A stretch of DNA of 64,000 bases from Hysterangium stoloniferum (GCA_015178975.1 WHVD01000058.1:372001-436000); one strand, 5' to 3'; shown: positions 9,740-22,284, counted from the first letter of the stretch. Translations and numbers: made by a program. Notes: a model not told the origin generated them from the sequence alone.

Positions 9740-10495
9740 TCAGTATCCCGTTTTGTAGCCCGCTCGGTCGAATGCCATTCCTAAGCCATCAGCATTGACT
9801 TCACGTTTACCGGCTTGCTGTAGCCGTGTCACACTGACCTCGGTCTGTTTCGCATAGCGGATGATAATAGATTTTGTGGGAATGTTGTAGACAGCATCAC
9901 CTGGTCCTGTTAGCTTTGGATGTAAACCTGCCGGAGGTGAATGAACGTTGAACTCCTTGAGTCGCAGTGTAGGTGCATAAGGAAGTACAGTTACGCAATT
10001 ATGCTAAGAGGGCTTAGACGGTTTAACAATACCTAAGATAATGGAAAGATGAACCAAATAGCCAGCGCCTTGATCGACTCTCTTAATTCGACGAGCATCC
10101 CAAGTATTTCAATCAATTTGGGTAGTTGATCACAAAATCCCTGGTGCAAAAGTGACGTCCTCATTCGACTGTGGAGTAGATTTTGCTTATCTATAATGTA
10201 AGAGCGATGCTACGAAAGCACGAGAGGAAAACATGGGCTGACTGTTCCGGTGGACATGGCGCTGAATGTTGACACCAATAACTTCCCGCCTGTTTCTGCT
10301 AGAGTATCCCGCAGTGATAAAAACGTGCTGTCTGGGGGTAAATCCTAAAAATGATAGAAGTTCATTAGTAACAAGGGTTATACAAACAAGCCCGAATACG
10401 CACGACAATTTGTGAGGCCCAAATATCTCCTGTGTCGAAGCCGCTTCCCTTCACTTTGTTTAAACCAATGACCGACACGCCGGTTGTACGCTGCC
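9740..10495 (-). pseudogene. FMT1: Methionyl-tRNA formyltransferase (mitochondrial), interrupted
   Basis: The minus strand encodes TTGVSVIGLNKVKGSGFDTG, DIWASQIV, then after an intron DLPPDSTFLSLRDTLAETGG and KLLVSTFSAMSTGT, and further on LRLKEFNVHSPPAGLHPK, GPGDAVYNIPTKSIIIRY and TEVSVTRLQQAG. This order fits the formyl-transfer domain end and the C-terminal domain of Fmt, which formylates initiator Met-tRNA in mitochondria. The stop is at 9740-9742. The gene is cut at 10496 by a solo LTR. Beyond it the expected HPSLLPRYRG region is not clear; PVQCG at about 10770-10790 may be a remnant, but in a different frame. I judge it non-functional here. Confidence 0.7.
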
Positions 10496-10766
10496 TATTA
10501 AAAATAGTATGAGTTGACTCTATTGCAATACACAATATACAAGGGTTTAATAAGCTTGTAATAAAAGTATTTGTTTCTCAATATCTTGTGTCAGTTAGTG
10601 TAGCACCTCCTGACAATATAGGTTGGATGCTCTGGGAGGTGTATAGTGGTTCTGACACACATTAACCTCCAAAAGCATGGTCCACAATTAGCATCTTCAT
10701 ATGAAAAGTTGCAATAATTGGTGGACTCCCCCTATAAAAAGGTGTGTTTCATCATCAAATTTAACA
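10496..10766. mobile_element. Solo LTR, family 4 (271 bp), inside FMT1; TSD CTGCC
   Basis: The element reads TATTAAAAATAG ... AATTTAACA and is flanked by CTGCC at 10491-10495 and 10767-10771. Close relatives are at 24979-25249, 29892-30151 and 50567-50832, all with 5-bp duplications. In reverse it begins TGTTA, as LTRs do, but the other end is ATA/AGA rather than CA. Confidence 0.85.
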
Positions 10767-11419
10767 CTGCCTGTCCACATTGTACTGGGTTGCTAGGCTG
10801 GGATAGCACAGACTCGGTATCTGACATCAACGACAATGATATGAGCGGCGCGACAGTGGGCAGCGGCGGCAATGATAGTGGGCAGCAGCGGAGGTGATAG
10901 TGGAGGGAATGACGGTAATATTGGGTGGCCGGCAGCGAAAGATGACAGTGATAGAAGGCGGCCGCAATGTTGATGTCGACAATTGTCAACGAGAATTCTA
11001 AGTGTGAAACTATCCATTATGTAATGAGTTTGGATTTGGCGAGTTGATGGGTGACATTTGCATTTAACTCATTGCTGTCAAAATCTAGACCTGATACAGT
11101 TGGGACACCGTACTCGCCCTTGAAGATTTGGGATAGACCCTGCGTCTAAATGAATAAACTTTAATATGAGAAACCGAGAAAAGTGAACGGTAATATCAAT
11201 TGCAACCTACATAAAAAAGAACAGTCGCAGATGCTGAAAGCATTCTGTGAGATGGGAGAGGAAGAAACAAAGACAAGGGAAAAATAGAGAGAGATGGTCA
11301 TGTCAATGTGACATTGATTCGGCAAGAGACCTATGATGATGGTAGAAGACACTATGTCACACCACAATTTGCGAGTCAATGCCGAGTTGATGTCTTATGT
11401 AATGTGTCACAACTTACCA
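10767..11419. other. Unassigned segment upstream of FMT1 remnant
   Basis: A GC-rich patch at 10830-10930 (GGCAGCGGCGGCAATGAT type repeats) is followed by AT-richer DNA. On the minus strand near 11050-11150, the frame FKGEYGVPTVSGLDFDSNEL looks like coding sequence, but I do not recognise the family. Whether any of this belongs to FMT1 is uncertain. Confidence 0.3.
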
Positions 11420-11640
11420 TCGATTCGTTAAGCTGCCGGGCATCTGTGCAGACCCCGATCAGGCTGCGCGATCCTGGGCAGGTCCGTGCAGAGCCCGGCC
11501 GGCCTGATATCTTGGTTGCACCAGGCACGACCAGTCTGCTGGGCGCCTGTTCACACCCTGGGCAGCCCGGATCAGGCAAACCGGCACCTAGTCGGGCCGA
11601 CAGGCCTGATTAGGATTTTCGGATTTTTCCGACATAACAA
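11420..11640 (-). repeat. Repeat family 9 fragment
   Basis: GC-rich sequence with repeated GATCAGGC / CCGGCCGG / CAGGCCTGAT motifs, resembling in inverse orientation the repeat at 4285-5150. This copy keeps many CpG sites. Confidence 0.4.
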
Positions 11641-11910
11641 AACACACAGTTCTTCAAGAGTTTTCTTATTCAGCAAATCCATCAAAAATAAGCTACAGTA
11701 TTTCCAGCAATGTTTCTTCACAATTCCCAGCACAATTTTTTAGGGGTTCCAGATACAATTTTTGATCTCAGGAAAAAACCTTCTAGAACTAAAGATTTTC
11801 AAACAGTTTTTCCATTCAAAAAATGCTTAGAAAATTTGGCCAAATATCAAGATTTTCTGAAGGTTTTCCAACTCTGCAAATCTTGTGGTTCCTCTACTGC
11901 TATAGCAATA
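11641..11910. mobile_element. Diverged relic of the foldback MITE family
   Basis: The right half (AAATTTGGCCAAATATCAAG, then CTGAAGGTTTTCCAACTC) closely matches the arm of the MITE at 44101-44476. The left part is weakly related. Ends and target duplication are not clear. Confidence 0.5.
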
Positions 11911-11960
11911 GGTGATGCCTAGAAAATGTAAAATGTGGAACAATAAAAAGACTAATACAC

Positions 11961-12778
11961 TGTTAGGATACACACACAGGCCAGGTTTCCGGAGAAACCC
12001 GCGGGATATCCGGTAGGACTTGGCTTCAGCTTATAGGCTGTGCCCTCGCTAGATCGTGTTGTCCAATTTCAGACAGGTGGACGGGAATCCCGGGCAGTCC
12101 GGGCGGGGGTTCGTGGGTCGTGAGTCGTAGGTCGTGAGTCGTGAGTCGTGAATCAAGATAGTCGAGAGAGATAGATGCGCCGGAGCCCGTGGGCTCCGAC
12201 TAGTGCGAGCGGTCTGATAAGAGTAGGGTTTAGAGAGGAAAATGTATTAGATTACTGGGGGGAATCTAAGCTAATTTTCTGACTGGATTGTATGTACAAC
12301 ATCTGCCAGTTTATATAGACCGTGGAATGCATGACATACCGAATCCAGTAATAATGAGACGAAATGAGCAAAACATAAAACGGGAATAGTAAACACCAAA
12401 TTGGTGTTAGGAACGGGACGGAACGGAGCGGAGTCCGAATCGTGACAAAACATAACCCATAACGGGAAACAGAGCGGGAGCAGAGTCCTAAATCGTGACA
12501 GGTCATTTGACTAAAACGGGAACGGGGCTCGATTAGAGCGGTGACGGGATTCTAAGCGGGAACCGGTGACTAATGCGTGGGACGAAAACGGACATAGACA
12601 GAGACGGGGTCCGGGGGAAGTCCGGTGACTGATATGTGTCTTAATGAGGTCGAACGTAACGAGTCTTGACGTAACGGAGTCCGGGCGGGAAATCCTATAA
12701 ACAGACGATTGGTGCTTGTAGCGCGTGGGGGCGTACAAGTTAGTGCCCGGAGTTCGGCAGGATTGTCCGGTCGTAACA
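11961..12778 (-). mobile_element. Solo LTR, family 2 (818 bp); TSD TACAC
   Basis: Begins TGTTAGGATAC and ends GTCGTAACA, flanked by TACAC at 11956-11960 and 12779-12783. It is the inverse of the LTR at 39797-40602. This copy is very rich in CpG, including a small GTGAGTCGT array near 12110-12160, whereas the 39.8 kb copy has mostly TpG/CpA at those sites. Confidence 0.9.
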
Positions 12779-13415
12779 TACACATACAAGAAAATGGGGT
12801 CAGAAGAGTGAGGACATAAACATAATGATCACTTGTGCTCAGAATGCCAATGGGCCATTGAGTGATGAAGATCCCATTGGTAGCATAGACATAGTCATAA
12901 CTTGGGTGTCTGTCCCTCCTTACCACATTCCATACAGCTGTAGTAGAGGAATGGCTACATGCAACAGGTGATTCTATACTGACAGCTTTCTAACTGTTCA
13001 TGTCTTTATGCAACCTATGTGATATTGAGGGCACCCAGCACCAAGTTCGAAATAGGACTATAGGAAAGATATCATGGGAAAATGCATCTGATGCCAGGGT
13101 CCATTTTCCCAAAACAATCAAGCCTCCCCCAGGTCAATCACATGTGCAAATGCAGCAAAAAACCAAAAGAATATTGAGGACACAGTGATCAGAAACTTAG
13201 GTCCCATGGACCAATTGAATGGGTGAGAGAAAGGAAACAAGGTCTAAAATACAGTGGTGGATAGTTCAAAATTAGGTATTGTACTGGGAAGAACTATAAC
13301 CAATAATAGTCATCAGAGATAGCATAAACTCAATATATTCTGGTATGTTCTGCTTGAGTCGAGCATATTAGCATGCTACAAGCATCAAAAGTGGTGGAGA
13401 GAAGTGCAAGCACAG
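12779..13415. other. No gene recognised
   Basis: AT-rich DNA with only short frames and no recognisable domain, between two solo LTRs. Confidence 0.5.
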
Positions 13416-13809
13416 TGTTAAGTGCAGGGCTCACAGGTAACTCTCTGGGGGAAACCCATGGGTTCTGAGAATATATTGAAGCAGATACTACTAAGTTGAA
13501 GCTAAGTTGACTTTCTGATCAGATTGTAAGTACAGATAGTAGCTAGACTATATAAACTAGTAGATTATTGTACTACATATCCAGAGAGACATAAAGACAT
13601 AACAGGCATACAATAAGACAATAAACCAGATGTCAAACAGATCAGGAAACAAGGAGCAGACTGAACCAGATGTTAAATGGGCAAAGATGGATTGGGAACA
13701 AGGGGTCTGGAATGTCTGGGCAGAGTCCAGTGGCTGGTTTATACAATATAGAAAGTTGAAATTCTTATAGGATGGGTTCTGGGTCCTGGTGGGTTTCCCA
13801 GTCCTAACA
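13416..13809 (-). mobile_element. Solo LTR, family 7 (394 bp); TSD CACAG
   Basis: Begins TGTTAAGTGCAGGGC and ends CAGTCCTAACA, flanked by CACAG at 13411-13415 and 13810-13814. It is related in inverse orientation to 20920-21563. Both carry a GTTTCCC-type motif shared with LTR family 2. Confidence 0.85.
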
Positions 13810-13999
13810 CACAGCCAAAAGTAATGACAATATTTTTTCAGAAATTGTTGGCAGAGAAACATCAACAGATGACAGAAAGTGGATTATCTACACCCATTAG
13901 ATATTGAGTTTTTGGTATGGTGTAAGCTAGAACACAACTGAAACCAATGCTTAATCAGCATACAAGCCATTACAATGGCTCATTGCCATGTAGCAATAC

Positions 14000-14111
14000 C
14001 TCAGTGATGTACTTACATAGTTATGCTTATTGTGTATGTTACTTATATGTCCTGGAGTTTATTTTTATAGGTACGGGACATCCTAATACAGTAGTTAACT
14101 ACATCACTGAG
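14000..14111. repeat. Inverted repeat, possible small MITE
   Basis: CTCAGTGATGTACTTA at about 14000 faces TTAACTACATCACTGAG at about 14095-14111: arms of about 16 bases with one mismatch, spaced by about 80 bases. No target duplication was established. The surrounding 13810-14348 shows no gene, but GC-rich CCCGG-containing DNA from 14240. Confidence 0.4.
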
Positions 14112-14348
14112 TTCATTTGTTACAGAATTGCACATAATCTCTACAGTAGATAGTCAAACAATCTACTTTATATTAAAAGGCACCCTTTCGAAGTTTGTTT
14201 TTGATGTTATGTTTTTTTACTTTATAACTAACAATTCCTAGTAAAGCCCAGGCGGAGCCGGGCCCGACAGATCACTATATTTGATCCGGACCCTCCCGGG
14301 AAGTCCCCGTAATCTAGGAAGCGCCTGGAACAGCCCGGAGCGTCCCAG

Positions 14349-14641
14349 TGTTATGATCTGCAAGCCTGGGGGATCACAGTGCGATGACTCTCGGCACTTG
14401 GAGCGAATGCCACTAAGGACTGAGCGGGTAGAAGTAAACCGGTGATATAGCTAGGTTTCCAGATGAGGTCCTACTCTCATCTGGATGTAACTATATACTA
14501 AGCTACATGGTCTGTGCACTTGGTTTGGAACTAAGGGAACACTAAACTAAATATAGCTAATCACATGTGAACCAGACCGGAAAAATACATTCACAATACG
14601 AGGTATGATTTAATACTAATCGTAATCATCATACTCTAACA
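14349..14641. mobile_element. Solo LTR, family 6 (293 bp); TSD CCCAG
   Basis: Begins TGTTATGATCTGC and ends CTCTAACA, flanked by CCCAG at 14344-14348 and 14642-14646. It is the inverse of 49167-49478. A third, partial copy is at 28935-29060. Confidence 0.88.
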
Positions 14642-15891
14642 CCCAGTACTTCCTCCCAGCGCTCAAAACCATTTTACTGATGTTCCTATCCAGGAAGAGA
14701 CAGAGCATGAGCGGTGAAGTATAATTAAAATGGAAGAATGTCATCAGAAAATGCGTATTCTGACTGCCGAGTCCAAAAGGGGTGTGGTTTCAATAGTGAC
14801 GACACACAAATATTCTGGTCTCGATAATAAACTAGATTAAGAGTAAATGCGTTGAAGAAACGATGATGGATGCATACGTTGTTTTTATAGTCGTATACAC
14901 GCAAACGAGGATAGAGATTCTGGTGGTCAAAAAGAATTCAAAGCTCGCAACCCTATCCCAGCACTTGGACTGTATGAATAGAATACAAGCCTCATGGTGC
15001 TCAAATTGTACCACAACCAAGACCACAGCATCCCTCGAAGTTCATGCGGTCTCATCATCCAACTGTGATCCTCCTATATCGACCTCAACCCGTTTTTACA
15101 CAGTATTTAGGCATCTTGATTCCACCAAATGCAATACTTCAAGCAGGCATCAAAGGTTTCTCATTGCTATTTTCTTTATGTATATTTAAATAAATTGAGA
15201 TACTGCATCAGCAAAATGGTATTAAACGCTGGGAGGTACTCCTACTCTGGGATGCTCCACACGCTCCACAACGTCCAGGAGCTTCCTAGAATTGGGGGAT
15301 CTCCTCCGGGAGCCGTCCGGAACAAATATCATTTTACTGATGTGTGTTTTCTTCTGCTTCCGATTAATCAATCCCGTCTCCATATTGCCATCTGTTCTTC
15401 TACGTTCTTTTCTCCTATCGGCCACTGTTTCCGTTCCTGGTGAAAATGAACTTTATTTGACGCTGTGACCAAACAAACGCGACACGAACGACGCAAATAT
15501 ATATTACAAAGCATGTGGCCTAATGTAACATTTTCACGTCGGAGTGAGCCTTGACTTGACATGGAGCTCTTCCAATGGCCTGGGAGGCTTTCCTCGGGTT
15601 ATACACATATTGTGCACTGCTTTTTGCAGTCTCACGAAAATGCATGTATTTCTAAACCACTATTTCAGCATTTAATTGGAAGGGTTCTACAGGCTATGCT
15701 TATTGCACTCATGGATTGACGTTGAATGATGAGAAGTTTCGCTATCTTTTAATTTCCAATTCGGCGTGAACTCTAATTGACAAACTTGACGGCGTTTCTC
15801 CCCCAGTCGGATGACTCTAAATAAAATAAAGAACCTACATCGAGTCTCCAACCCCAACCACCGAACTGCGAAATCCATCGGCTCGAGAAGG
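14642..15891. other. Intergenic region upstream of the DUF2235 gene
   Basis: No coding sequence is recognised. The phrase CATTTTACTGATGT occurs near 14670 and near 15330. The region just before 15892 is presumably the promoter and leader of the DUF2235 gene; no TATA box can be assigned with confidence. Confidence 0.4.
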
Positions 15892-18800
15892 ATGGGGAAC
15901 AGCCCGAGGTCAGTAATTACTAATAGCGTCGATCACCGATGTTCGGCATATTGTTACTCACTCGTCATCTAGTGAAAATCCCGAAGGAGATCGATGCCAG
16001 TGTAAAGCGCCACCTGAGGGGAAGACTGGGAGAAATCTGATCGTCTGTATCGATGGTACCTCAAATCAATTTGGAGAGAAGGTAAATTTACATTTCCCTT
16101 AGGAATATATGACTGCTTTGACCTGTGACTCACCGTAGAATACTAACGTTATCGAGCTGTACAGTCAGCTCGTTAAGGATGACGGAACGCAACTCACTTA
16201 CTATAACAGTGGTATCGGTACCTATGCCAAACCGTCTTGGAAATCTTGGAGTTACCTGAAACAGGTTGTCAACAACACTATAGATCTGGCGATTGCTTGG
16301 TATTGTCAACATTCTATCTAACTCATAGTCAACTAAACACCGCATCCCCAAGGAATTTTGAGAACATTGTAATGGGTGCATACAGGTGGTTGGCCGATAA
16401 CTATCAAGACGGGGACCGGATTTATTTGGTCGGTGCAGTAAAAGAAATTAGTATTTCATACGCTCATTAAATAATTACACCTGTCCACGATAGGTTTTTC
16501 ACGTGGTGCTTATCAAGTGCGCGTTTTGGCCGGAATGATTCACAAAGTAAGACATTAGGCCGTAATTGCCACCTGAAAATTTACCGAGAGCTCAATATGA
16601 TTAGGTTGGTCTCATATACAAAGGGAACGAAGAACAGATTCCATTGTAAGATGATTTTTCGCATCTCAATGCGATGAGTTTACTGAGGTCATGCTAGTGC
16701 ATACGAGTTGTATGCAGATCCAAGAAGCGACGAAACGACTCGACCTCGCCATCGCTTCCTATCACCGTGGAAAATGGGTCTATCTACCTCAAAGATCCCT
16801 ATTGAAGAGGACAATAATTCGAAGGGCCCATCCCCGGCACCGGATGGATCCGAGGGGATACCTGCTCCCAAGGATAAGGGATTCCTCTCTTCAAATGTGG
16901 AATCTTCCGCAAAGTGTATAGTCCGTTAAAGAGGTCGTCACAAGCATCACCACCGAAAAAGCCCCTTAACTTGGCAAATCGTTTTAAGGATACTTTTTCG
17001 AGAAAAGACGTACGAGTGCATTTTATTGGGGTCTGGTACAATTGATTACCCTGGTTGTTCGGTCTTTGGTATTAAAATGACCTGTGCTTTCTCAGGGATA
17101 CTGTCTCTTCCATCGGGATTGTGAGAGGTCCGAATCTTCCTGGAACGGTTAACTTGGACCATACTTGTTACTTCCGCCATGCGCTGGCCCTTGATGAGCG
17201 TCGAGTTAAATTCCTTCCTGAGTACGCGTGTGGAGCCATGGTTGATGAAAGCAAGTAGTTGCATAACGACATATGGATATGTTGTGACTGCCTTTCGCAG
17301 AACCGTCTAAGAAGCTGCATAAGCTTCCTCCGTATATCGAACACGCCGATCCAATTCTTCATGCTTCAAGTGAAGACCCCGCTTTGCCGAAAAGGAGACC
17401 CCAACCTCAGAAAACTCCACACATCAAGGAAGTGTGGTTTCCTGGAACCCATTCAGATATGTCAGTATATTGACACTATCTCTTCCGTTTACACAATACT
17501 TCGTACTTACTCACTACGATGTGCAGAGGTGGAGGGAACGTCGTCAACGGCGACCTAGACCGCAGACACCCGGCCTTTTTATGGATGTCCTATGAAGCTG
17601 TGTATGCAGGGGTGAAGCTAGACCGTTCCAACGTGGAAATGGGATGAACTTGGTACAATGCGTGAATCGCTTACGCTCGCTTGGCAATTTTTAGAGTATC
17701 TACCTGTGAAACGACTATCCTATGAATCGTCCGGTAGTATCACTTGGTTGTACGTACATGCTGTTAGTATGATGAATCTACTAATCTTCTAAAATACAAG
17801 GCCTCACCGCGGCCGGGGACGCAAACTCCAACCTGGACAGAAGGTCCACATCTCTGTGGCATATTGTGAATCATCATATTTGCCCAAGGCCGTGCTTCCT
17901 GTGGGTATGGGACCATGGGGCAATTTCGTAGGCATCTATGACCGAGCCACTGGATATAATCGGCGATCCAGACGCGGTTATTTCGACAAGAAAGATCTAT
18001 TCGAACTCGATATATTTGATGCCCATGCCGCGGAGCACGTTTTCAAAATGATTGAAAGCGCAGCAGACGCAACGGGAGGTCTGCACCGTTTGTCCATTAT
18101 GCTCAAGTCATGTTACTAGACTCCCCTGTTTGCCTTCCCACTGTATGCTAAATAATTTTTATCTTATAGACGAGGGAAGAACGGCTCTTTGCTCTGTTAA
18201 CAACGCCGATGATCGCTTGGCAGCACTCATGCCAATGGTGCCATTAGAGGATAGTTTGGCTATAATCCATTATCTTGGATATCTTTCCTGGCACAACAAT
18301 CCATCTGAAGCCATCTATCGTGTCTCAACAGATGATGATCCTCACTTGTTCAAACGGTGTCTTATAAAGATTCTCAGCACGGGTGATGATGCATTGTGTA
18401 AGGCACTCCTCGCAGACCGTATGTCAATCAAAAATCGGGCCGCCATATCCATCTAATTCCACTAAAGCGAACTTCCGAAACTGGAGTAATGGCACACTGG
18501 AACATTTTTTGAACGATGGTAGAGCCGGCCACCAAATATAAATAGTGCACACGTTGATTCATATGATAGATACTGTCCGCCGTCGCCTGATTGACGCCGG
18601 TATTATTGAGGCCGTTATGTCCCCGCCCTCCGATCAGAACAAAGACGTTCGCATAGATGGCATCTTATTTGCAGCACGCTTGGTGTTCGTTGGTACAGTG
18701 GATTTTTAACATCGTTGATAATAGCTGCTCATCTTATATAGATGAGATCCGGGATGGGGTAAACTGGCAACAATGCCTCGCCCTCCTCCGGGAAGGGCTT

Positions 18801-19805
18801 GACCATGACGACGAGGAAATTCGATATTCTTCATGGGTGTCAGTGCAATATATTTGTACAAGTAGTACGTCGCTGTCTTCCTTACCAAAGGTATTAACTA
18901 AATAATATCAGGTGACCTCAGGCTTCTCATGTTGGGATCGGACCTCATTGAATTTTCTTTGGATACCATAAATTTACAGTTGTGGGACAGTGATTTTTCG
19001 GACACTGAAGACATGATGGCTATGGAGGCTATCACCGCGATGGCACGATATGGTAAGCCCCGCACCACATCCGCTGATTGAACTCAATCAAAGACAGGCG
19101 AGTTGCGGAGTCGTATCTTATCTTCTAACATCGTCAAGCGTTGTGTGAACGTTCTTTCAGAGCATCCCCTTTGGGAACGTCCGCGGTTTGAAGATTCATT
19201 TCCTGTATATTTTATTGGCACCTTCGCGGCATATGGTTAGTAATAGTTCGACTTTAAGGTGTTTTCACGCATCTGATGCCCACCACAGATGATGGACGCA
19301 AAGAAATTTTGTCGTCTGGCATTGTCGACGCTGTTGTCAACCACATTCTCGGCAAAAGCAATGATGTGAGGTACACTTGGATCCGCTTTAAGAATTGGCA
19401 GCAACTGCTCGACATCTTACTGAAATATGGTAATACAAAATTATGTTTTCTGACAATCTTTAAAACACCTATTGGTCACAGATGTGTTTCGAGTTAGGAT
19501 GAAAACACTTGATTTTAGAAGTGTTTTTCAGTCAGTCCTCAGCCTCATAACGGATGGAGACGACGACGCCCTCGATTATATGCGCGCCAACTTTCTATGG
19601 AAACTTTCGGGACACGGTGAGCATCTCTTCATTGTCATATGTTAAGATGCCTAATGCTCCTACAGACGAATTTAGATCCCAAATTTCCACTCAAGGTATT
19701 CACAACTTCATAGGACGATCCCTGAAAAGTGAGAACCGAGTCATCCGTAAAATCGCTAAACGCCTTGCAGCGGTTCTTGAACAACATGGTGTGCCGTTAT
19801 TGTAG
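15892..19805 (+). CDS. DUF2235 (Tle1-type lipase-like) domain protein with armadillo/HEAT repeat C-terminus, multi-exon
   Basis: The start ATG at 15892 opens a 17-base exon (MGNSPS). After an intron the next exon gives LIVCIDGTSNQFGEK, then NTNVIELYSQLVKDDG, and later the nucleophile motif GFSRGAYQVR (about 16494), VHFIGVWDTVSSIG, FLPEYACGAMVDES and VWFPGTHSDIGGGNVVNGDL. These are hallmarks of DUF2235 alpha/beta hydrolases, related to bacterial Tle1 phospholipase effectors. From about 18173 come helical repeats (YLGYLSWHNNPSEAIYRV, IKILSTGDDALCKALLAD, RLIDAGIIEAVMSPPSDQ, ILSSNIVKRCVNVLSEHP, FIGRSLKSENRVIRKIAKRL) typical of ARM/HEAT folds. The protein ends at LEQHGVPLL, stop at 19803-19805. 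About 15 short introns are needed. Two oddities: one intron near 16917-16945 would be only 29 bases, and a one-base frame change is needed between SNVEM and DELGTM near 17640. The gene may therefore be recently inactivated or carry an assembly error. The biological role of such fusions in mushrooms is unknown. Confidence 0.82.
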
Positions 19806-20919
19806 TGAAAACTTTGTACCAATTGCATCCTCGATCCTTATTTCTTTACCTGAACTCCAAACGGGCAGTCCAAGCAATAGACGTATGGAATACACAATCC
19901 TAGGAGGGAGAATGGAGCATGAAGTGAGAGAACTGAATCACTGTTTTCTGGCTTGAATGTTGGGACCAGCAGCGCCATCTATCTGTGTGGGATATATAAT
20001 GAAAAAAACTCAACGCGGATGCATTAATAGGTTCAGTGACTATTTGTTCCTTCATAAGTTTGATTATTTGGAGACTGTGTCCTTCAGAAATAAACCAAAT
20101 CAATGAATCATACAAGGAGTAATTCACATAATCAAGGCACCGCAATCACCGTGAGCTTTATCGAAAAATTGCGTCCACCCTCAACGTGTATGACTCACTA
20201 AAAAAACATTCTAATACAGATGTCAATAAGCAAAGTCCAGGGATGGGTGGTCTGGGAACCCTGTCTGGTTGAATCACTTGTTCATGAGCTTGATTGAGAC
20301 CTTAAAGAAGGTCATGTTAATAATTAACTCCTCACCACGAAGAAGAAACGAACAGAAAGAAAGAAAGAAAGAAAGAAATATATTACCCTTTTTGCCGGAC
20401 TTCATTGTATGGTGACTAACACCTTTTCACTATAGGGGTAAGCTCAAATTCGCATCTACATGTGCTTTGTCCATTGATTAAATTTCACACAGAGTGTTTT
20501 CCTTACTATTATTATGTGCATGAGCATGCAAGCCAGCAGGCTCATAACCAAGAAATTCCAAGGTAACCAAATTGTCTTATGACTTCCGCAATGAATTGTG
20601 CACATACTTACATTGCTGAAGATGGTTACTTGTGAGTTTCATTCTCATTACTGGTCACCTCAAAGTTTGCATTAAGCTAGATATTGGATTAGTGGCAGAC
20701 AGCCTCCACTTATATTTCACATTTATTTCACCAGGGATGCCATGAGTCAATCATTTTTTCCTTCGACACCATCCCACCAATATACTGATTTTGGAAAGCC
20801 ACCAGAAATGGCAGTAGGATTCTCAATGGGTATGCCCTGCAGGTACCTGCACTTGCATTGTACATGCATATCTGGTGCATGGTCCAGCCTGCAGGCAGGT
20901 AGCACATTGAACAAATACC
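19806..20919. other. Intergenic, with (GAAA)n microsatellite
   Basis: No gene is recognised. A GAAA run of about six units lies at about 20355-20380. The remainder is AT-rich with short unrelated frames. Confidence 0.5.
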
Positions 20920-21563
20920 TGTTAGGACTGGAAAACCCACAGGACCTAGCCCCCACTCTATAAGTCCCTGTCTCTCTTTTACAGTACAACTCACCAACCA
21001 GACTCTGCCCACATATGCCAGAGCCTTAGATGCTTGAAGATCATTGTCCCAATCCACCCCTGAACCTGGTTGACATCTGGTTTATTATGTCCCTATGCAT
21101 GTTTCTGTTTCATCCTGGCCTTTGCCCTAAGTATGCTCACCCCTGCCTTGTTTCTTGTTTCCCCATTTGGTCTTTTTGTCTCACTGGATTTGTAGTATAA
21201 TAATCTCTAGTTCTATATATATAGTCTAGCTATGCATGTACTTACAATCTGATCAGAAAATCAACTTAGCACCCACTTAGTATTCTACCTGTCTTGATCA
21301 CTCACTCTAAGAACTCAGTACTAGCACATTCCCAGACCCTGTAGGTGTTTCTGACTTGACATGGCATATTCTCAGAACCCCCAGGTCTCTCACCTCCAAC
21401 CTTGCATATTCCAAAACCCCCCAAGTTTCCCATTTTCCCTGCCTGAAGTTGGACATGACAATCATGTGAGGGCACAGCATATAAGCTAAAGCCAAGTCCT
21501 ACCTACCACCTAGATTATCTGTGGGTTTCCCTAGAAACCCACCTGTAAGCCCTGAGCTTCACA
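20920..21563 (+). mobile_element. LTR-like element, family 7, CpG-depleted
   Basis: Begins TGTTAGGACTGG and ends near GAGCTTCACA. It shares the ends and several internal blocks with 13416-13809 in inverse orientation, but is about 250 bases longer. Flanking five-mers (ATACC and AACAT) do not match, so the boundary or history is uncertain. Confidence 0.6.
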
Positions 21564-22284
21564 AACATGCCATCCATGTGCGGGTGGGTGTGCACACACA
21601 TTAGGCTGGGCTGTTTGTGACTTAGCACATTAGAAATATGTTGTGTACTACTGTGGGTCCATAGGTAAAGTTGGTGAATCTTCATCTCATCTGTGCATGT
21701 CTGTATCCATGGCCAAGCTTCTGCAATTTTAGTGCATCACATCCAGCCCCCTTTTTCATTCTAATGGGCATGTATAACATGTGGTACCTGTTCATCCACA
21801 TGCAGGTCACCCCATCATGTGTGAATGACATATTGAGTGTGTATTCCACACTGATCATGTGTCTGTGTGTGATGTGCCATTAATGTACAGGGGACTGGCT
21901 ATGCAGTATACATATGTTCACCCACATGTCCAAATTGCACTCTAGCTAGAAATTCTTTTTTTTCAAGTCCAAGCTTGGGCACTGAAAAGACTGGTACATA
22001 TGTAGGTCCAGTGCACTAACTTACAGTATGACATTATACTATTTTGGGTCAGCATCTTCAGAATTCTTAATTGATTAGATGAGGATGTTGATGAAACTTG
22101 AAATGACTTGATTTTGATATTAAATGTATAAATTTTTATTTATTTAATTATATATTTATTATCCAAAACACCAGGGCTGCACAACAGCTGGGTCCAAGCT
22201 TTCAGTCAACACCTGACCTGAAATTTCACTGCTGACTTCCAGTAAACCTGATTTTCTCATAAGTTAGGTTCTGATAGAAATCTG
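21564..22284. other. No gene recognised
   Basis: Low-complexity, CpG-poor, AT-rich DNA with no recognisable coding or LTR features. Confidence 0.45.

Noticed and set aside
14642-15891. Gene on the minus strand at 15687-15878
   Set aside because: Short frame with no domain and no splice partners; it abuts the start of the DUF2235 gene.
20920-21563. Solo LTR with target duplication
   Set aside because: The sequence is LTR-like but flanking five-mers ATACC and AACAT do not match, so I do not claim a clean solo insertion.
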